From CAYSIX01 sp964431205 (GTDB lineage: Bacteria > Planctomycetota > Phycisphaerae > Phycisphaerales > Phycisphaeraceae): 9,613 nucleotides of DNA. Location of the stretch: NCBI GenBank assembly GCA_964431205.1, contig CAYSIX010000170.1, positions 1 to 9,613 on the forward strand, written 5' to 3'. Each line of letters begins with the position of its first letter. The first letter of the stretch is position 1. The notes beneath the pieces were generated by a model. The model was given only the letters and a program-made list of their open reading frames with translations. It searched no databases and had not been told where the DNA came from. The translations under genes were made by a program, and so were the position numbers. Below, in pieces: positions 6,176 to 9,613 of this stretch.

Positions 6176-6669
6176 GTGANNNNNNNNNNGCCGCCTGCAC
6201 CCTCGCTCTGCTCGGCGGCTGCGCCAAGCACCACGGCGGCCACGCTTCCGCCGACGCGGCGACGCCCGATGACACCGCCGTCGCACTGCCCGTGACCATC
6301 GACCACGTCGACAGGGGCGACAGCGCCGCGTTGACGCTCCCGGGTGTCCGGCTGATCAAGAGCGAAGAGCAGTTGCGCGCTCTGGGCAGCGACGAGCTGC
6401 TGGCGATCGCGGTGGACTTCGACGATTCGGACCTGGTGGTCGTGAGCATGGGCGAGCAGCCGACCGGCGGGTACTGGTGTGACGTGACGGCGGTGCAACA
6501 GGTCGGCAACACGCTGTGGGTGCAGGCGACGGTGAACCGGCCGGGCGAGGACGAGGTCGTGACCCAGGCGCTGACATATCCCTATTGCGCGGCGGTGATC
6601 GAGAAGACCGCAGCGACCCGGGCGAACCTGCAACCGCAGTCGCCGCGGGACGAGGCGGCGTCGAGGTAA
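6176..6669 (+). CDS. Lipoprotein with PrcB C-terminal-like domain (signal peptide interrupted by an assembly gap)
   Basis: The start is taken as GTG 6176, placed 7 bases after the Shine-Dalgarno GGAG (6165-6168). The next codon begins with A, and then 10 Ns follow. After the gap the frame reads AACTLALLGGC, a hydrophobic stretch ending in a lipobox (LGGC, Cys codon 6220-6222), so the mature protein is lipid-anchored. The body of about 150 residues has a variable linker (HH.GGHASADAATPDD pattern), then SEEQLRAL and a core containing VVVSMGEQPTGGYWC and ALTYPYCAAVIEK. The PTGGY turn and the closing strand are typical of the PrcB_C domain (PF14343 type), first named from a Treponema protease-complex lipoprotein. 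The Cys residues in YWC and PYC could form a disulfide. With 10 Ns the GTG and the body are out of frame, so the gap length must be wrong or the start must lie in the gap. It stands alone, after a terminator. Confidence 0.72.
6180..6189. other. Assembly gap (10 Ns) in the lipoprotein signal peptide
   Basis: Ten consecutive Ns. From GTG 6176 to the in-frame base 6190 is 14 bases, not a multiple of 3. If GTG 6176 is the start, the real missing length must leave remainder 2 on division by 3 (for example 11, 14, 17 or 20). A run of exactly 10 is a common placeholder. Confidence 0.9.
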
Positions 6670-6691
6670 GGGCGCGACAGGGGGGCGAGGG

Positions 6692-6706
6692 GATAAAATC
6701 TTTATC
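6692..6706. promoter_or_regulatory. AT-rich inverted repeat before the ATPase gene
   Basis: GATAAA-ATC-TTTATC, a 6-bp inverted repeat with a 3-base spacer. It lies 22 bases after the lipoprotein stop and about 28 bases before a -10-like element. It is an island of A/T in GC-rich DNA. It may be an operator or the upstream part of the promoter; a 3-base loop with an AT stem makes a poor terminator. Confidence 0.35.
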
Positions 6707-6731
6707 GGACAGGGTTTGTCCACGGCGGCGG

Positions 6732-6740
6732 TGATATGAT
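6732..6740 (+). promoter_or_regulatory. Candidate extended -10 promoter (TGATATGAT) for the ATPase gene
   Basis: TG-A-TATGAT fits the extended -10 pattern TGnTATAAT with one mismatch. Such promoters need little or no -35, and none is seen at 16-18 bases. Transcription from here would leave a leader of about 90 bases before ATG 6837. Confidence 0.5.
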
Positions 6741-6764
6741 GATGCTTGGTTCGCGTGGCTCGGG

Positions 6765-6786
6765 GATCGGCCGCGTCGAGCCGATC
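6765..6786 (+). repeat. Small hairpin in the ATPase leader
   Basis: GATCGGC (6765-6771) pairs with GCCGATC (6780-6786) around an 8-base loop, about 50 bases before the ATG. It may fold in the 5' leader. By size alone it could occur by chance in this composition. Confidence 0.3.
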
Positions 6787-6836
6787 GTTCTGATGCGCGG
6801 CGGCGTGCCCGACCCGCCGCCCGCTGGGGCGCCGCC

Positions 6837-7814
6837 ATGTACGAGATGTTCTACAACCTGATCCTCCCCCCGTTCCAGAACACGCCCAACTCGCGCTTCT
6901 TCTTCGAGACCGAGCAGCACCGCGAGGCCCTGGCCAAGCTCGAGTATGTCGTGCGCAACCGCCGCGGCTTCGCCCTGGTCACCGGCGAGGTCGGCTCCGG
7001 CAAGACCACCCTCACCCGAACCCTCCTGCGCCGCCTGGGCAACGACATCCGCTACTGCCTGATCAACAACACCCGTGTCAGCTCGACCGAGCTGCTGCGC
7101 ATGATCGCCGCCGAGCTGCAGCTCGACCTGCCCGCCCGCACCGACAAGGCCGGCATGCTCACCGCCATGCGCCGCTTCGTCGAGCAGCAATACGCCGTCG
7201 GCCGCAACGTCGTGATCATCATCGACGAGGGGCAGTGCCTGAGCATCGACGAGTTCGAGGAGATCCGCCTGCTGACCAACCTCGAGAACGAGACCGACAA
7301 GCTCGTGCAGCTCTTGATCCTGGGCCAGCCCGAGCTGCGCACGACGCTCAAGCATCCGCGGCTCAAGCCCCTGATCCAGCGGATCGCGATGTACACGCAC
7401 CTGGGCCCGATGAGCTTCGACGACATGACCCGGTACATCGCCTACCGCCTGGTGCGTGCGGCGAACCAGCGGCCGAACGTGGACTTCTCGCGCGAGGCGC
7501 TGCAGATGATCTACGAGCGGTCGCGGGGCGTGCCGCGCGTGGTCAACTCCGTCTGTGACAACGCGCTGCTGGTCGGCTATTCGCGGGAGACGCACCTGAT
7601 CGACTCGGCGATCATCCGCCGGGCGGTGGCGCAGATGATGCCGAACTTCAGCGACGGGGTGGACGTGCTCTCGGCCGACGACACCGCCGCGGGCCAGCCG
7701 GTGGACCTGGACGACGAGGTGTCGATCGACGACGAGGGCACGCCCGACGAGGCCAGCGCGCTCGACGACACGAGCTACGCCGAGAACGATCTGGACGACG
7801 CGCGTCGGCTGTGA
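6837..7814 (+). CDS. ExeA-type AAA ATPase, XrtA/PEP-CTERM system-associated
   Basis: A 325-residue cytoplasmic P-loop ATPase of the general secretion ExeA/GspA type, closest in pattern to the PEP-CTERM locus subfamily (TIGR03015). The opening MYEMFYNLILPPFQNTPNSR is diagnostic and fixes the start, although the ribosome site (GGGG, 6825-6828) is weak. It shows Walker A GEVGSGKT (50-57), Walker B VVIIIDEGQ (125-133, Asp130 Glu131), the sensor-1 region LLILGQPEL (159-167) and the sensor-2-like RGVPRVVN (230-237). In known exosortase A loci this ATPase accompanies exopolysaccharide export and is thought to drive a secretion or assembly step; its precise substrate is not established. From about residue 276 there is a roughly 50-residue tail very rich in Asp and Glu (for example DLDDEVSIDDEG), which looks disordered and lies outside the family core. 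It converges on the deacetylase with 10 bases between stop codons, a close pairing of two exosortase-companion genes. Confidence 0.92.
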   Translation: MYEMFYNLILPPFQNTPNSRFFFETEQHREALAKLEYVVRNRRGFALVTGEVGSGKTTLTRTLLRRLGNDIRYCLINNTRVSSTELLRMIAAELQLDLPARTDKAGMLTAMRRFVEQQYAVGRNVVIIIDEGQCLSIDEFEEIRLLTNLENETDKLVQLLILGQPELRTTLKHPRLKPLIQRIAMYTHLGPMSFDDMTRYIAYRLVRAANQRPNVDFSREALQMIYERSRGVPRVVNSVCDNALLVGYSRETHLIDSAIIRRAVAQMMPNFSDGVDVLSADDTAAGQPVDLDDEVSIDDEGTPDEASALDDTSYAENDLDDARRL

Positions 7815-7824
7815 GCCACACGAC

Positions 7825-8799
7825 CTACGCGGCGGCACGCGCCGTGGTGGTTTCCGTCCCGGGCATGGCGGCCGCCGAGCGGTCTGACTGACCGCAGCGG
7901 CGGGCCAGCTCCCGCATGGTGATCCAGCGGCCGGGCGAGGCGAGCAGGCGATCGAGCCGCGGCAGCGTACGGCCAAGGCCCGTGTACGTCCGCCAGCGTC
8001 CGAGCCGACCCAAGGGCAACGCCGGCAGGTCGGGGTCGAACTCCCACGGGTGGAAGTAGAGGACGGCGGGCCGACGCTCGCGGCCGGCCTGCGCCAGGCC
8101 CGCGCGCATGGCGGCGAGCGGCAAGGCGCGGAAGTACGCCCCGCCGGCGACCGGCACGTTGTGCCCGGCAACGCGCCAGGTCAGCGGCGGCAGCTCCAGC
8201 AGGCATCGGCCGGCGCGATCGGCCGCGAGCACGTACGGCCGCGTCGGCGCATCGGCGATCCCGTACGCCGGGTGCCGCACCGGGAAGATCGAGCTGTCGT
8301 ACACGAACCCGGCTTCGAGCAGCACGTCGATCGCCCAGCGTGTGCGACGGGTCAGCGACCAGCTCGGCGCGCGGTAGCCGAGCACGGGCGCGCCCGTCAG
8401 GTCTTCGAGCAGGGCCTTGGCCGCGGTCACGTCGGCCTTGAGCGTGGCCGCGTCCATGCGATCCAGTCGATCGTGGCAGAACCCGTGGCAGGCGATCTCG
8501 TGGCCGGCGTCGTGACACCGACGCACGAGCGCCGGGTGGTCCTGCGCGACGTGACCGAGAAAGAACAGCGTCGCCCGGCAGCGGTGCCGTGCCAGCCGTT
8601 CGAGCAGCGCCTGCATCTGCGCCTCGACGCGAGACGGCCACTGCGACCACGCCGCCGGCGGCACGGCGGCGCGTGCGGCCTCGATCTGGAAGTACTCCTC
8701 GACGTCCACCGTCAGGCAGCGCGGGGGCGACTCGGAAGCGGTCGGGCGTGGGGTGCTCACGGCGGATACATCGACCGGCGCCGCGGCGCTCGGCCGCAT
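7825..8799 (-). CDS. Polysaccharide deacetylase, XrtA/PEP-CTERM-associated (DUF3473)
   Basis: A 324-residue carbohydrate esterase family 4 type protein of the exosortase-locus subfamily (TIGR03006-like), expected to remove N- or O-acetyl groups from an exported polysaccharide. The NodB core shows motif 1 LTVDVEEYF (Asp32, with Glu34 and Glu35), the metal site HGFCH (His105, His109), RAPSWSL (Arg143) and a C-terminal LYFHPWEFD (His250). The subfamily-specific part is the 'FPVRHPAYGIADAP' (172-185) and 'LPPLTWRVAGHNVPVAGGAYFR' (203-224) pattern. No signal peptide is visible, which is normal in this subfamily. The open frame runs far upstream but overlaps pyruvate kinase, so I placed the start at ATG 8799, with GAGG 9 bases before it. 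GTG 8760 is a shorter alternative (311 residues). The extra N-terminal 28 residues before LTVDVEEYF are low-complexity Ser/Pro/Ala. The stop is TAG at 7825-7827. Confidence 0.9.
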   Translation of the reverse strand: MRPSAAAPVDVSAVSTPRPTASESPPRCLTVDVEEYFQIEAARAAVPPAAWSQWPSRVEAQMQALLERLARHRCRATLFFLGHVAQDHPALVRRCHDAGHEIACHGFCHDRLDRMDAATLKADVTAAKALLEDLTGAPVLGYRAPSWSLTRRTRWAIDVLLEAGFVYDSSIFPVRHPAYGIADAPTRPYVLAADRAGRCLLELPPLTWRVAGHNVPVAGGAYFRALPLAAMRAGLAQAGRERRPAVLYFHPWEFDPDLPALPLGRLGRWRTYTGLGRTLPRLDRLLASPGRWITMRELARRCGQSDRSAAAMPGTETTTARAAA

Positions 8800-8810
8800 T
8801 TTGCGCGGCC
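8792..8810 (-). repeat. Hairpin across the deacetylase start codon
   Basis: GGCCGC (8792-8797) pairs with GCGGCC (8805-8810) around a 7-base loop. On the minus strand the ATG at 8799-8797 is partly in the loop and partly in the stem. It might lower translation initiation; it is short and may be coincidence. Confidence 0.25.
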
Positions 8811-8825
8811 TCGGACCCGGCGACC

Positions 8826-8831
8826 TACAAT
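8826..8831 (+). promoter_or_regulatory. Candidate -10 element (TACAAT) overlapping the pyruvate kinase ATG
   Basis: TACAAT matches TATAAT at 5 of 6 bases and shares its last bases with ATG 8830. TTGCGC (8801-8806) lies 19 bases upstream as a weak -35. If used, transcription would begin near 8838, just at the in-frame GTG 8839, giving a leaderless mRNA and excluding ATG 8830 as the start. Confidence 0.35.
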
Positions 8832-9613
8832 GGCCGGCGTGGACGGGTCCGAGCCGCTGTTGACCAAGATTATCGCTACCGTCGGCCCCGCCACGCGCGA
8901 GCCCGCCGTGCTCCGCCGTCTCATCGAGGAGGGGGTCCGTGTCGTACGGATCAACTTCTCGCACGGCACGATCGACGACTTTGACCACGCCGCCGAGGCC
9001 GTGCGGGACGCGGCGCGGACCGTCGGCGTGCCGGTGGCGATCCTGGGCGATCTCTCGGGGCCGAAGATTCGACTCAACCAGATCGACGACGACCCGCTGG
9101 AGATCGCGGTGGGCGAGCGGGTCGAGCTGGTTCGCGGCGTCGCGCCGGCCCGGCGTGATGGCCAGCACCCCGTCCGGCTGACGACGACGTACGCCTCGCT
9201 GGTCGATGAGCTGGAGCCGGGCCAGCGGGTGCTGATCGACGACGGCGCGGTGCGCATGCTGGTGGTGGAGTTGAGCGGCGAGGGCGCGGAACGTCGTGCG
9301 ATCTGTCGCGTGGTCGCCGGCGGGCCCGTGAGCACGCGCAAGGGCGTGAACCTGCCCGACACGCAGTTGTCGCTGCCGTCGCTGACCGATCACGACCAGC
9401 GGTGCCTGGAATGGGCGGCGGAGCGCCGGCTCGACTTCCTGGCGCTCAGCTTCGTGCGTTCGGCGAACGACATCGAGTCGCTGTCCGCTCGGATCGAGGA
9501 GGTCGGCAACGGCTGGCGGCCGCCGATCATCGCCAAGATCGAGAAGCCCCAGGCGGTGGACGCCCTTCCCGCGATCTGCGACGCGGCCGACGGCCTGATG
9601 GTCGCACGCGGCG
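8830..9613 (+). CDS. pyk: Pyruvate kinase, N-terminal part (3' truncated by window edge)
   Basis: The first 261 codons of pyruvate kinase, the cytoplasmic glycolytic enzyme that turns phosphoenolpyruvate and ADP into pyruvate and ATP. The frame is open to the window edge. Visible are TKIIATVGPAT (12-22), RINFSHG (40-46, with the substrate and K+ site residues Arg40, Asn42 and Ser44), DLSGPKIR (74-81), the lid B domain (about 83-180, including IDDG at 136-139), KGVNLP (171-176), LSFVRSANDI (206-215) and AKIEKPQAV (235-243) with the catalytic Lys236 and metal ligand Glu238. The last residues read DGLMVARG, so the next metal-binding Asp falls just past the edge. The usual bacterial length is about 470-590 residues, so roughly half is present. 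The start is ATG 8830 or GTG 8839; there is no strong ribosome site. It is divergent from the deacetylase, 30 bp apart. Confidence 0.95.
   Translation, partial: MAGVDGSEPLLTKIIATVGPATREPAVLRRLIEEGVRVVRINFSHGTIDDFDHAAEAVRDAARTVGVPVAILGDLSGPKIRLNQIDDDPLEIAVGERVELVRGVAPARRDGQHPVRLTTTYASLVDELEPGQRVLIDDGAVRMLVVELSGEGAERRAICRVVAGGPVSTRKGVNLPDTQLSLPSLTDHDQRCLEWAAERRLDFLALSFVRSANDIESLSARIEEVGNGWRPPIIAKIEKPQAVDALPAICDAADGLMVARG

Noticed and set aside
6702..8171. Minus-strand open frame of 489 codons across the ATPase gene
   Set aside because: It spans both the ATPase and part of the deacetylase in another frame and shows no family features.
8778..8789. 12-bp perfect palindrome GCGCCGCGGCGC
   Set aside because: It lies in Ala-rich coding sequence made only of G and C, where such palindromes arise easily; no functional context.
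8800..9393. Upstream extension of the deacetylase frame to an ATG at 9393
   Set aside because: It would overlap pyruvate kinase antisense for over 500 bases and adds no conserved sequence before LTVDVEEYF; ATG 8799 or GTG 8760 is more sensible.
1..9613. Search for CRISPR arrays, tRNA/rRNA, transposases, toxin-antitoxin or phage defence genes
   Set aside because: No regularly spaced repeats, cloverleaf-like sequence, transposase or recognisable defence domain is visible on either strand.

Overview
The window is GC-rich DNA (roughly two-thirds G+C by eye) from a bacterium that most resembles a member of the Planctomycetota, probably class Phycisphaerae. The reasons are a prepilin-like protein with an 'AFTLIELLVVISIIALLIG' start, PEP-CTERM secreted proteins, a dockerin-type repeat pair and exosortase-associated genes, all in one high-GC stretch. 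That placement is inferred from gene content; no marker gene settles it. A run of 10 Ns shows that this is a draft or metagenome assembly.

Layout. 1-606 (+) is the 3' end of clpB. It converges on a large minus-strand gene (704-2302) for a secreted pectate-lyase-like beta-helix protein, and a pair of hairpins with complementary cores lies between them. A 378-bp divergent intergenic region (2303-2680) follows. Then come three plus-strand genes: a small PEP-CTERM protein (2681-3379), a prepilin-like protein (3549-4598, possibly from 3468) and a larger secreted protein with a dockerin pair and a PEP-CTERM tail (4668-6023), closed by a clear rho-independent terminator (6064-6093). Next is a lipoprotein with a PrcB_C-like domain (6176-6669) whose signal peptide is interrupted by the N gap. 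It is followed by an ExeA-type ATPase of the PEP-CTERM/exosortase-associated kind (6837-7814). That gene converges, 10 bp apart, on a DUF3473-type polysaccharide deacetylase (7825-8799, minus). The last gene, running off the right edge, is pyruvate kinase (8830-9613, +).

How the genes fit together. Two proteins carry the C-terminal signal read by an exosortase. The ATPase and the deacetylase belong to families known as companions of exosortase A and of exopolysaccharide export. The central 6 kb therefore looks like cell-surface and matrix biology: sorted surface proteins, a pilin-like protein, an exported polysaccharide-acting protein and a polysaccharide-modifying enzyme. The exosortase itself and any glycosyltransferases are not in the window. 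clpB and pyk are housekeeping flanks. I see no mobile element, CRISPR array, tRNA or rRNA. I found nothing that I can defend as a wholly new system; the most notable points are the hairpin pair at the clpB junction, the dockerin plus PEP-CTERM tail, the ambiguous start of the prepilin-like gene and the mis-sized gap in the lipoprotein.
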